Shown: positions 54,401 to 64,000 of the stretch, one piece after another
Numbering within the stretch: position 1 is the stretch's first letter
How the letters are laid out: each line of letters begins with the position of its first letter
Source: Ciona savignyi
Taxonomy: Eukaryota; Chordata; Ascidiacea; Phlebobranchia; Cionidae
Length of the DNA stretch: 64,000 nucleotides
Assembly: GCA_000149265.1 (NCBI GenBank)
Contig: CH003028.1
Location: 1,419,082 to 1,483,081 of the forward strand
Reading direction: 5' to 3'
The notes under the pieces: generated by a model
What the model was told of the DNA's origin: nothing
The model's database searches: none
What the model saw: the letters and a program-made list of their open reading frames with translations, nothing else
Made by a program: the position numbers and the translations under genes

Positions 54401-57400
54401 CGGTTAAGCGCCTTGACCAAGGACACAGCCGACTCGCTAGAGACCAGTTTCGAACCTATCAGTCAACTACAGTAAACGTGTGACATTGAATGTGTGGCTG
54501 AGGACAACTTATGCATAATAAGATCGGAATATTTAATGCGTAAAAGAAGGGAAGACTGTTTCGTTATATTAATTAGTATTTGTATACTTGCTGTGATGTC
54601 AAATATTCATGTTCTGTCTTCATTTATTTAACCGAGAGATTCAAAAGTCTATGAATTCGTATGTGTGTGTGTTTACATATACAAAATCACTATATGGTTA
54701 AACAATACGCCTTTTCGATTACCATAATTTACGATAACTATAAAAGTTAATTCAATTTCAATCCACAGCCACGACGAGCGCCTTGATATCGCACAGAAGC
54801 AGCAGTGGGCTAATAAAGGAAACAACCGAAACTATTAAAAATACCCGGCAAACTACAATGGAAAGCATTAAGTAAGCTTAAAAACGTACACGTCAGCTTT
54901 TATTTCGACCGTTTGTTAGTTGGTTGGCTAGTTCGTGATGGATACAAGATTTTGATTTAATTTTTGTGCCAATAATACCGTCTATAGAATGAGTCAATTG
55001 ATATTGGTGGTAACTCCAGGTACATGCAAAAGTAACCAACACTGGGCTTATAATTTGTTGTGTACTAACTACGTTTCCCCTTGGGATAAATGCAACCAAT
55101 GCTGACTTAATGTATCCATGTAAAACGGAAACTATAATGACGTTCCCATTACGGTAGAGCCGTACTTGAAATGGATCCAAAGAATGACTCTCAACCGAAA
55201 TGACTAAACTTTCAATCGTTTATATATACGATGACGTCGGGCGTTACGTCATGACGCATTATTGTCAACCCATCCTTAACTTTACAACCGAAAAAGTTTT
55301 AATGATATTTTCGCTTTTCCCACGTCATATGTATAAAACGCAACATACGTATTTTACGTCATTTATTATAACGACATAAATTTTACGTCATGATTATGTA
55401 GGAGCAGGAGATTCGCCTATGACCCGCCAATGCACTGCCAATCATGTTACCCAAGGCACTCAGACTGCGGTAGTCGCTGGGTGGACGATAGATTGCAGTG
55501 CACATGTCGACCTGGGCATTGGTACGACAACCACAAGTGCAAAGGTAGTGTATGAATCGCGTTTCATAATTATTTTATAAGAAAAATATTTTTTTATTCT
55601 TACTATGTTGTCCAAGTAATATGAATCGTTGTTCTATGGCACGCGTTGAGAAAATTGCAGAAGATAGTTATACACAGCCTATTTTCATGATATATCTTGT
55701 TTTTTCACTGTCGTCTTTGTCCTTTTCTTGCCTCCCGTTGCCCATAGAGCACTAATAAAAGTAGGTACATGAAAATCCTGATTTGGTAGAAAAAAATCGT
55801 TTTATTTTGAGCATCGGTGCAACCGGTTTTTCGTATTCACTACATTTACCGTAGAAGCATATGTGAAGTCTCATTGTACCTTATATTCTTGTGATAAAAA
55901 AAGGAAATAAATTCGTAAAAACAATCCGGTTAATGCGGTTCTCAATGGAATGTTGATGGGCAACAGTAAACTGAATAGAGAAACATTAAATAACCAAGGA
56001 AATAAACTTACTTGTCCCATTTATATTCGTTCCACATTTTTTTTTAATTTCTATATTCCAACCTATCTATATTTATATATTTACCCACAAGTCATGCTTA
56101 AACCTTTGACCGTGAGGGAGTTGTTTTACGATATTCTTAAATAAAGTCTGAATTCCCGTTGAAAGAAATGAACCGATGAACTTTTTATTGTTTTTATATG
56201 TATGTTTTTTTCAGGAGTGGGACCTTTTGTTATTGCGCGTACCAGTACGCTTGTAAATAGTGCGAACCTGAAAGATATGGTGGATAAATATGAACAGCTT
56301 GGTACTGAGGTCAGACATCTGTATGCTGGCGTGTCTAAAACATCAAGCTGGGAACATGGGGATATAAATGTCGTTAGCGTGCCCGTAAAGGAAAATGTTT
56401 CCAGGGGTAAGTGTGAACGATCGAAAGCAGAGGTCGACAACCCCTGACACGCGTGCACATGTGGCTTGCGAGAGTTTTTTTGTAAAACGACGCGTGATTT
56501 GACGCACGCAATATCAATACTTTAAGCGGGGGTAAACTCAAACTGTCTATAACATATCCAAAACTATCAATTATATTCAATAAAATAATATTTTCTTTAC
56601 CCACTGTATAACGTTAAAAGTAGACTTGCAACATTATTTAAACTAAACATTTTTAGTAATTTGCAAAACAATAAAGTGTTTAAAAAAACTATGCAACACA
56701 AAATAAAACGTTAAAAATACAAGTTAAATATGCGGCTGATAGGCGGGCTCCAATTGATCTTATAAGGAACTAACATTGTATATCCCACAGACGGACTTTA
56801 TTACAACAAGGAAATTCAACTTCAAAACGGTCTTCTTGGGAATTATGACGTCACCGAAATTGAATGGCATACCAGTGACGTCGCACCGGAAGATGGAACA
56901 CTAGTGCTGATAGAGAGCTCGTTTGACATAACAAAGTTTGGACAAAATGTCGAGTTAGAAAATCAAGGTAATAAACAAGTTTTTTAGTCCATGTATGTTT
57001 ATTGATTAAGTAAATGGAAATATCATATTACATAACAAACCCACGGGGTTTGGTGTGCACGCTATTACAACATACACACGTTATGTTAACAACATTAACC
57101 CGTCAACTCAACATCAAAGAAATTGCGACTCAGAACTTCTACCTCCTTAACTCTTCGTGGCTCGATGTTACTTTAATAAACCACGTGACCGACCACGCCC
57201 TTCCGGTCACCAATGTCGTCATTTCCTACGACGTGTCACGAGATTTTACGCTTCAAAAAATCGAGAACGATATTAAAAAGGACCATCGCAATAGGTAAGC
57301 CAAATGCACATGTTAATGTCAGCGGTATTATATACTGGACGGGATAATTATGTTTTATGCGTGTGAAATGGAACCCTACACGTTATCGTACCGACAATCG

Positions 57401-59231
57401 CCAGATTACTTTGCGCCCACTGTTACCTTAGCTGTGTCAGTGTATATGGTATAGGGTGTAGGGTTTCTTACTGTTTTACTTAAATCAAATAATTCACTGG
57501 ATTAAGTGCCTTGCACGAGTAAATATCAAAAATCTTACAGCTGATAATCTACAGTACACTTTAACCGACGGCCAAGAAAATAATTAACTTAAATGAATGA
57601 CGTCAGTATTTATCAATTTCACAGATATGGTTTCTTTTTACACTCGGAGTTTAAAACGCAAGGTTATCACTATCGATGTGTTTATCGTGACACCAAGCGT
57701 CACGTTTGGTCGGACTTTGGTTGTCTCACGGTGTCCCCCCAGAGCAAGGATAAGGTGACTTGCAAATGCAACCACACGACCATATTCTCGGTTATTTTAT
57801 CAATGGAATTCATCAAGATTTCGTATCAACTGCAGGTTTGTTTAGTTTGTAAGGTGTTAAACTTGTTTTCTATTTTTGTTTAGATAAGACAACAAAATTA
57901 CTTTACTTACTTTGGGTAATAAAGAAAGTTAAATGTATAAGGAGGTATTTTAAATACATCCTGTGTAAGAGCCATCAAACAATGCACCTTCAGTTGATTT
58001 TTAAAGTTTAAATGTTTGAATGCTTACATGTACGCTGACCCATAAATCTATTTTCGAGTTGGCAAAAGTAATTTTAACTTTGAAAAGCTTATATCGAATT
58101 AAACAGGCAATTTGTATAGTAAGCCGTGTTTAACCCTGACAGTGGTAGAAGCTGATGATTGAGTTGCCTGTAGTTACAAATAAACAGAATTGCACGTCGT
58201 TTGCACGTCGGCTATCGTACTTAAATATTTTTTTAATCCAAAATCTTTTTTTATAATTAATCAAAATTCCCTTTCAGAAATTCACGATTGTCTGCGAATC
58301 GCTCTCCGTGATTTCACTGATTGCAACCATCGTCATTCTATTTTTAGTGCGTCAAAGTCTGCATAGTGACCGCACAATTGCACAAATAATCCTTTCGTTT
58401 TCCACACTAAGTTTGCATTTATTTTCCCTGGGAAGCACAGCCGCTACTATCTCAACGGTTGCCTGTGAAATCGTGGCAGTTTCGATGCATTTCTGTCTTG
58501 TGTCTGCAACCTGTTGGATGTTCGTCGAAGCCGTGATTCTCTACTTGAAAACAGCTCCCACACGTTTAAACATAGCACCCTACCAAGACTCAAAAAGCAG
58601 GCTGTATAGAATATTATACACTTTCGCCTTCTTATTTCCACTATTGCTGGTAGGAATATCCGCCGCCGTAGGCTTCACCTATGGGGTGTATATGGATTAC
58701 TCGGGAAGTTACATTGACCTTACGGAACGGAAACAACTAGTTTATTCAGAAGAACCAACGAACAATTTAACTGGGAAAACCCAAGACGATTTTGGTAATT
58801 TTGAGTCGGTAAAAAAATATGATAGGTGTTGGCTGAGCGTGAGTTCCAATATGGTCCTTTACGCTGCAGTGATCCCAATCGCCTTGATTTTGACCGTAAA
58901 CTTCTGCATACTGATCCGCACAACTTTGTTAATATGGAAACTTCGGAATGAGTCGCGAGCATACAAACTGTCGGTGAAATACCGGAGCGAACAACGAAGA
59001 TTAAGCATTATGAACATGGCGGCTACAGCTAGAGCCTTACTGTTGCTACTACCAATCCTGGGTATACCTTGGGCTGCAGCTTTCATGGTGAACTCCGGAC
59101 AGCATGCCGAGATATTTATGTACATAAACGCCGGCCTCAATGGTTCTCAAGGCGTGTTTATGCTAATAATATATTGCTTGGCAAAGAAAGATGTCATAAA
59201 CGCGCTTAGACGAAGATGTAGAAGGAACTAA
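51492..59231 (+). CDS. adhesion G-protein-coupled receptor, complete (11 exons, 893 aa)
   Basis: Exons: 51492-51567, 52207-52396, 52984-53205, 53967-54205, 54769-54871, 55402-55544, 56215-56406, 56791-56967, 57120-57294, 57625-57835, 58278-59231; the total of 2682 nt is in frame. The start was chosen because MLSLFALNLLFCFLGCFG is a clean signal peptide; a longer overlapping frame from 51470 hits a stop. Residues about 60-190 resemble a Vps62-type module (CPDGYHPLSNFA, YACVHKNFLK, NEVDLWSI). A Ser/Thr-rich linker follows, then one EGF-like module (CQSC...CTCRPGHWYDNHKC, about 290-322), a GAIN region, and a GPS with CVYRD...GCLTV...CKCNHTT near 525-560. The 7TM part starts near 577 and has the family's FCLVSATCWMFVEAVILYLK. 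The cytoplasmic tail is short. The acceptor at 57119 is the least certain join. The ligand is unknown. Confidence 0.93.
51905..52160 (+). mobile_element. tRNA-derived SINE with a more tRNA-like head
   Basis: The head ccgagctcaattggtaagag resembles a real tRNA D-arm and A box more than other copies do. B-box-like gaatcgaaacc follows, and the tail is atatcccatcc. Confidence 0.8.
52572..52865 (-). mobile_element. tRNA-derived SINE, diverged
   Basis: aggataagataaaatattta to ccaagctaaaccgttaga. Confidence 0.85.
53653..53945 (-). mobile_element. tRNA-derived SINE, full length
   Basis: aggataggatattcatgttt to ccagactaatctattgga. It ends about 20 bp before exon 53967-54205. Confidence 0.94.
54224..54465 (-). 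mobile_element. tRNA-derived SINE, head truncated
   Basis: Starts about 18 bp after the donor of exon 53967-54205, with aggataggatagcattcatg. The end of the head is missing. Confidence 0.9.
55225..55395. promoter_or_regulatory. cluster of CRE-like (A)CGTCA motifs in a GPCR intron
   Basis: At least five TACGTCA, CACGTCA or TGACGTC motifs lie within about 165 bp, the last just before the exon at 55402. ATF/CREB-type factors bind TGACGTCA-like sites. A role as an intronic enhancer is only a guess; a decayed repeat is the alternative. Confidence 0.3.
57340..57565 (-). mobile_element. decayed SINE
   Basis: ggacgggataattatgtttt at the left, cgccagattactttgcgccc in the centre, and a poorly kept head. 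Confidence 0.7.
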
Positions 59232-59644
59232 AATGATGACAATATTCCATGGAATATCTTCTTTATAAGGAGAAAGTGTATCTAAAGATATTGGCATCTT
59301 ATATTGTTAACAGAGTTTCACGAATTTTTAGATGCCCTTGGAGAAACAAAACGTCTGTAAAATTTGCTGTTATTTATGTTTTAAGCAAATTATCATTAAA
59401 ACAGAAAATGTGCTAATTTTGACTGATGTTGACAAATTGTAGGAAAATAAGATATTTATGTTTTATCCCTATGAATGGGAAAAACAATTTGAATGGAGGT
59501 TACCATAACATATAAAAAAAAATCAATTATTAAATAATTTTACCACGGGCACAAGCCAAATTTTGCAACTGGCCAGATTTTTTTATAAACATTTTTTGAC
59601 ATATTGGGCGGAAATGACATGTGGTCCTTGCTTGGTTGGTATTT

Positions 59645-59990
59645 AGACGAGTGTATTGCTGAGTATTAATGGTGGTTATTGCTCAATGCTTGGTTGGACG
59701 TATCACTTGCTGGGCTGCGCGCCGGTGTTCTCGTTTAGCTGTGAAGTTTTGTAATTGTGAGGTTTTGCTTTGTGAAATAAAAGTGTTGATTGTGCATCTG
59801 CTAGGTGTTTTGTTACGAAAAAGTTCCCGATGTACTTAGGGGTTGCAGCTTAATAAGAGTTTTTGGGTTGAGGTTGCAGATTCAAGCTCTAATTTTAAAT
59901 AATGAGAAAATCTAAGAATTTCTGTGTCAGGAATTTGAGTGGAAGCCGTTTTTATGAGGTCAGTTTGCATTGGAAAGATAGAGGGGAATA
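59645..59990 (+). repeat. dispersed ~370-bp repeat, copy 2
   Basis: ctgcgcgccggtgttctcgt, gttgattgtgcatctgctag and tatgaggtcagtttgcattg correspond in order to copy 1 at 39945-40325. Confidence 0.85.
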
Positions 59991-60004
59991 ATATGTTGAA
60001 CGCC

Positions 60005-60196
60005 CCTTCACAGACATTGTCTGAACCCAGAACGATGGGTTCAACTAAATTGAAGGGAAGTTTAAATCATGTACAACACACTGACACTGCAATAGCTCCG
60101 GTAACCCGATGGTGGGCGCGAGGTGATCTGACGATTGCCCGTGTGTTAACCCCCTTGGTTTTCCCATCCACGGGGATAAACATGAATATCCTATCC
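60005..60196 (+). mobile_element. tRNA-derived SINE, 5'-truncated
   Basis: Starts in the acattgtctgaacccagaac block and ends gaatatcctatcc, abutting the MITE at 60197. Confidence 0.92.
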
Positions 60197-60361
60197 CAGG
60201 GCTTTTTAAACTGGGGGTTGCGCAATGAATTTTAGGTGTTTCACATAAACTACTATCTATAATACTTTTTTTGTGAATTTAAAACGTGGAGAAGGGTCGC
60301 AGAACATCTTAAAAATTTTGAAATAGGTCGCAAGCTTTAAAACTTGGAAAGCCCGGCCCTA
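60197..60361. mobile_element. hAT-like MITE, about 165 bp
   Basis: Starts CAGGGCTTTTTAAACT and ends AACTTGGAAAGCCCGGCCCT, imperfect inverted ends of a common hAT type. No target duplication is visible, so one end may be damaged. Confidence 0.65.
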
Positions 60362-60634
60362 ACGTAACTAACCTGCATATCCTACTCCGACGGATAAACA
60401 CGCCAATCATATTTTACAATTTTCTTTTTTGTATGCGCTCAAATACACAGTATAAACGAGGATGCTGAACAGACTTCGTTTAACAATAGAAGGAATGAAA
60501 GTTTTGCTGTTTCAGCCGTTTTCACCTATCTTGACAACTGTAAGTAAGAGTGCAATGCTTACAACATGCTAATGGTGGGTCTCGATCCATACACCCATCC
60601 GGGATGTCGATTCTGCTATGACGTCAAAACGAGT

Positions 60635-63634
60635 TTATCCGGAAAACGATCCGGTGTGTTTGTGCTCGAAAAACTCGGTCAAACTTGCGACCGATACGTG
60701 CGAGTTCGCATGCGACAATGCATCGACCTCGCCGAACACGTCTTCAACACTGCTGCAAGAACGGATACGATTTAGGTCGTATGCAAATTGCGAAGCGGCG
60801 AGCGGTTTGGCGTGTTCTGGTGTTAACGACTTGGGTTTTATCTTGCTGTCCATGGCTTTTAAATGTTCCCTGTCTGGCTGCAAACCTAATGAGTCTGCTT
60901 GATTGTCAGTAATTTCAAAATTACTTTCTAACGGAGGGTTTTCAGTGATCTCCGATGGTCCAGTAATTTCGACTAGACTGGCTTCAGAAGCCCTAGTACT
61001 CAGAGGTTCATAGTAAGTCTGCTCCATATTATCTTGAGATGAGTCTGCCAAGGTGCAACTTTGGGAAGGTTTATTTTGTAGTGAGTCTTCTGAAGGGTAA
61101 CTTTGGGAACTATCATCTTGCGGTGGGTTTGTTAAGGGGTTAATTGGCGGTTGAATATCTTGCAGTGGATCGTTTAAGGGGGAACTTAGGGAAGGATTAT
61201 CTTGAGATAGGTCTTCTGAGGGGTAACTTTGGGGACTATCATCTAGCGGTGGGTTTGTTGAGGGGTGAAATCGGGGTTGAATATCTTGCGGCGGGTCTTT
61301 TAAGGGGGAACTTTGGGAAGGAATATTTTCAGATGGGTCTTCTGACGGGTTACTTTGAAAAGGTTCATCTTGCAGTGGATCCTCTGGTATGTTGGGTTGT
61401 AAAAGTTCCTCTTGAGAACGCGGGATGACTTCGACCCCAGTGAAAGTATCCAAATCAATGTTTACTTAAAAAAAATAAATTATTACCATAAGCATAAAAA
61501 CCTGGCATGTCTTACTTTGTAAATCAGGCACAATTTTTTTAACCCAGTAAATTTATTACACCAAAAAAACGACACACTAATAGTAATAGTTCTGAAACCA
61601 ACGGTGAAAGAGGTTAGTTTATGATATTACAAGTGATGACATTCCCAAGATAATCAAACGATTGCTTGTGTGATTATTACCCCACATCATATATAACAAT
61701 TTAAATAACAGTGTTAATGTACCTTCGTTTTGTACAGTGGCTTGCTCATCTTGTTGCATTAAATCCGCCTTCCCTTGCTCGACATTGGTGACAGAAGTTT
61801 TACGTTGGAATGAAAAGTAGAAAGCAGTTGGTGGGAACTGGGTAAGGAGGTCCATCTTTACAAGTTGCGGACATTCTTTCTCCTCAAGGGGATGGGCCTC
61901 ATCATTCACTATCACGTGAAGGCAGTAATCCTGAAAGTTTCATGGTTAAATGTGTCATTTGTATTCTGGTGGATGGGGAATCACAAATAATACATGTTTG
62001 TTGATAAAAAGCGAGTTAATGCATTGTACTGTATATTATTTAGAATGTGAGTCGGATATATTAATGTTTCTTTACTAAATGGGAAAATGCAGGGGTCTAT
62101 GTACTGTATACTATAAAGGATGTGATTCGGGTATTTATAAAATGCAGGGGTGGCCTTACCTCAGGTTGTGGGATATTAAACTTCCGAGTGATCATCTGGC
62201 ACAAGTTGCGAGCCGTCATAGCGGGAGGGACGTGGAGGGTCTTGTGAAGAACAGCGTTGTCTGACTCCTGCTCTGTGGGTGCGATGCCGACTTTCAGAAA
62301 ACCCTGAGAAATTGGAGATGGGTTAAGGACAGAGGTCGGTAACCTTTGGCTCTTTCATCCTTCTGTGCTGCTCTTTGGAAACCTTTTAGCTGACTATTTA
62401 ATTAGATGAACTAAACCATGCAATAAGCGGGGTAACAAACTACTAGGATAGGATAGGTCATAGGATATTCATGTTCATCCCCATGAATGGAAAAACCAAG
62501 GGGGTTAACACACGTGCAATCGTCAGATCACCTCGCGCCCACCGTCGGGTTACCGGAGCTATTTCAGTGTGTTGTATATGATAGACACGTTCCTTTAATT
62601 TGGTAAAACCCATTAATCCGCTGGGTTCAGGCAATGTCCGTAAAGTTCCTTTCCCAAGGACACAACCCACTAGCTAGCGACCTGTTTCGCACCAGCAACC
62701 TTTTAATTGAAAGGCGAAGCACTTAACCGCCAGACTAACCAGTCGGACATTTTTGAACCCGCATTTTCAAACTACATTTTTCTACCCGTCCAACCCTGAT
62801 GCATACCAACCTGCAAGTCTCCAATATTAGGCAGTGAAGTTTCCTTCCTCTTCATACTTAGAATCACCTGTACTGCACTTATCAGTGTGGTCAGGTAGTA
62901 GCCACCTTCCCCCACAAGGAGTGCTGGGTCCAGTAAACCTATGGGGATGTGTGAACACACTAGTTATATGGTGGATTGTGACATTCTTTGTTTGCTTTTT
63001 AACTTTGACTTACAACTTTGTCTGACCAATTTTCTCAGTGAATTAGTGCGTCCGTCGACTTCAAGCCAAATGCAGGTTCAAAACTGCTCAAGCTAGATGG
63101 TTGTGTCCTTAGGCAAGGCACTTAACGGACGTAGCCTGAAACCACTAGTTTGATAGTTTTTACCCAATTGAAAGAACGTCTAAATCATACACAATATACT
63201 GCAATAGCTTTGGCAATCCATATGTGTGTGGAATGTGATCTGAAGATTACCTGTGTGTTAACGCTCCTTGAGTTTTCCCATTCGCAGAAATAAACATGAA
63301 TGACCTTATATTCTATCCTTAGTTAAAATTGCCCAAACCAAATAAAATAATGGGGTAAAATATAACTGAAAAAATATCTTAATCACACACAGCACACTGC
63401 AATAGCCCTGTAGGCACAAGGTTATCTGATGATTACTTGTGTTATAACGCCCAGTGTGAACAGAAACGGTAATAAAAAATGCATATTATATATATAGTAA
63501 CCTACCATCTATGTACTGGGCTTCAATATCTGAAGCCACAAATTCGCAGTGGACAATCGAATACACAAGCAGTGGAAGAAAGTCATCTGCCCCGATTGCT
63601 TTGGCGCTTCCATTCTCTTCATTCAGGTCTTTCG
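60635..63634 (-). CDS. RIN-like: RIN-family Rab5 exchange factor, C-terminal part (5 exons, partial)
   Basis: RIN proteins bind active Ras and act as Rab5 exchange factors through a VPS9 domain on early endosomes. Exons in transcript order: 63634-63506, 62938-62811, 62303-62160, 61930-61723, 61464-60635; phases agree at all joins. VPS9 signatures: GADDFLPLLVYSIVHCE and GLLDPALLVGEGGYYLTTLI. The Ras-association fold follows: FLKVGIAPTEQES, LHVPPAMTARNLCQMITRKF, DYCLHVIVNDEAHPLEEKEC, AFYFSFQRK. This VPS9-then-RA order is the RIN layout. The last exon adds an unusual Pro/Ser/Asp/Gln-rich tail built of 14-residue repeats and then a conserved-looking end (FAYDLNRIRSCSSVEDVFGE). SH2 and other N-terminal parts lie beyond the window. 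Family call firm; which RIN paralogue is not claimed. Confidence 0.92.
61028..61384 (-). repeat. coding 42-bp repeats (14 aa, 8.5 copies) in the RIN-like tail
   Basis: Units such as EDPSENIPSQSSPL, KDPPQDIQPRFHPS, TNPPLDDSPQSYPS, EDLSQDNPSLSSPL and NDPLQDIQPPINPL follow without gaps. Every third unit is most alike, giving a 42-aa higher-order period. The tail is likely disordered and acidic. Confidence 0.93.
62450..62748 (-). mobile_element. tRNA-derived SINE, near consensus
   Basis: From ataggtcataggatattcat to gactaaccagtcggac, in a RIN-like intron. Confidence 0.95.
63045..63325 (+). mobile_element. tRNA-derived SINE, diverged
   Basis: agtgcgtccgtcgacttcaa to catgaatgaccttatattct. A further tail fragment follows at about 63360-63460. 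Confidence 0.88.
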
Positions 63635-63679
63635 CTGGGTGAAAAGGATGCTTAAGATAAATGAAATATATATATATGT

Positions 63680-63900
63680 ATGACCAATTAGCTCAGTTGT
63701 TAGTGCGTCACCTTTCAGCAAGGTTTGAAACTGGTCACCAGAGAGTTGGCTGTGTTCTTAAGTATGGAACTTATATAGCCTTCTACTAAATTAAAGGAAT
63801 GTAATATCATACACAACACACTGTGATAACTCTGGTAACCTGACGGTGGATGAGAGGTGATACGGCGATTTCCTGTGTGTTTTTTGATTGTAAATGAAAA
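63680..63900 (+). mobile_element. tRNA-derived SINE with tRNA-like head, 3' part decayed
   Basis: The head accaattagctcagttgtta is close to a tRNA 5' half (TAGCTCAGTTGGT-like); aaggtttgaaactggtcacc is the B-box region. Confidence 0.82.
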
Positions 63901-64000
63901 AAAATTGTAAGTATTTTTATCACATTCAACACACTACGATAGCTTGGTAACCCGACTGTGCACACAATGCTATGTGAAAAATGATACTGGTATAGCGCAC

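Larger units (their letters stand above)
59232..60634. other. convergent intergenic region (GPCR and RIN-like 3' ends)
   Basis: No coding exon. It holds a short decayed SINE piece (about 59450-59500), copy 2 of the 370-bp dispersed repeat, a SINE 3' half at 60005-60196 and a hAT-like MITE at 60197-60361. Both genes' 3' UTRs must lie here. Confidence 0.6.

Noticed and set aside
60618-61428. Plus-strand frames over 60566-61428
   Set aside because: They are antisense shadows of the RIN-like last exon and its 42-bp repeats.
63680-63760. Functional tRNA gene
   Set aside because: The tRNA-like head is followed by SINE body sequence and cannot form a full cloverleaf with an acceptor stem.

Overview
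The window is eukaryotic nuclear DNA: AT-rich, with short GT-AG introns, compact multi-exon genes, and introns and intergenic DNA crowded with copies of one tRNA-derived SINE. Gene content and repeats fit a tunicate, most likely an ascidian of the Ciona type. That is an inference, since no search was run.

Layout. (1) 524-6849, plus: the last eight coding exons of a MADD/Rab3-GEP orthologue, plus a possible 12-nt microexon. (2) 9875-14494, minus: a glycosyltransferase family 31 (beta-1,3-galactosyltransferase-like) gene with four exons placed and the 5' end missing. (3) 15861-36983, plus: a 39-exon coiled-coil gene whose C-terminus reads as CEP290. Its centre is a tandem array of five three-exon cassettes, and a second exon block is also duplicated. 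All exon phases close to an open frame of 1476 residues. (4) 38287-41660: a large composite hAT-like element holding a broken LINE RNase H segment, a SINE piece, a dispersed repeat and an internal tandem repeat. (5) 43864-49866, plus: a complete nine-exon cytochrome P450 (508 aa, CYP2-like). (6) 51492-59231, plus: a complete eleven-exon adhesion GPCR (893 aa) with signal peptide, a possible Vps62-like ectodomain, an EGF-like module, GAIN/GPS and 7TM. (7) 60635-63634, minus: the 3' part of a RIN-family Rab5 GEF (VPS9 plus Ras-association domain) ending in a tail of 14-residue repeats.

The genes are unrelated in function: vesicle-trafficking GEFs at both ends, a Golgi glycosyltransferase, a probable ciliary/centrosomal scaffold, an ER monooxygenase and a surface receptor. 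There is no sign of an operon. Exon joins come from splice dinucleotides, phase agreement and family resemblance; none has transcript support here.

The most notable material is the cassette expansion in the CEP290-like gene, with an apparently gene-converted hybrid exon and SINE-marked boundaries; three genes in which a constitutive splice site lies at the edge of a minisatellite; and several non-autonomous hAT elements with clear 8-bp target duplications. No CRISPR array, functional tRNA or rRNA gene was found.
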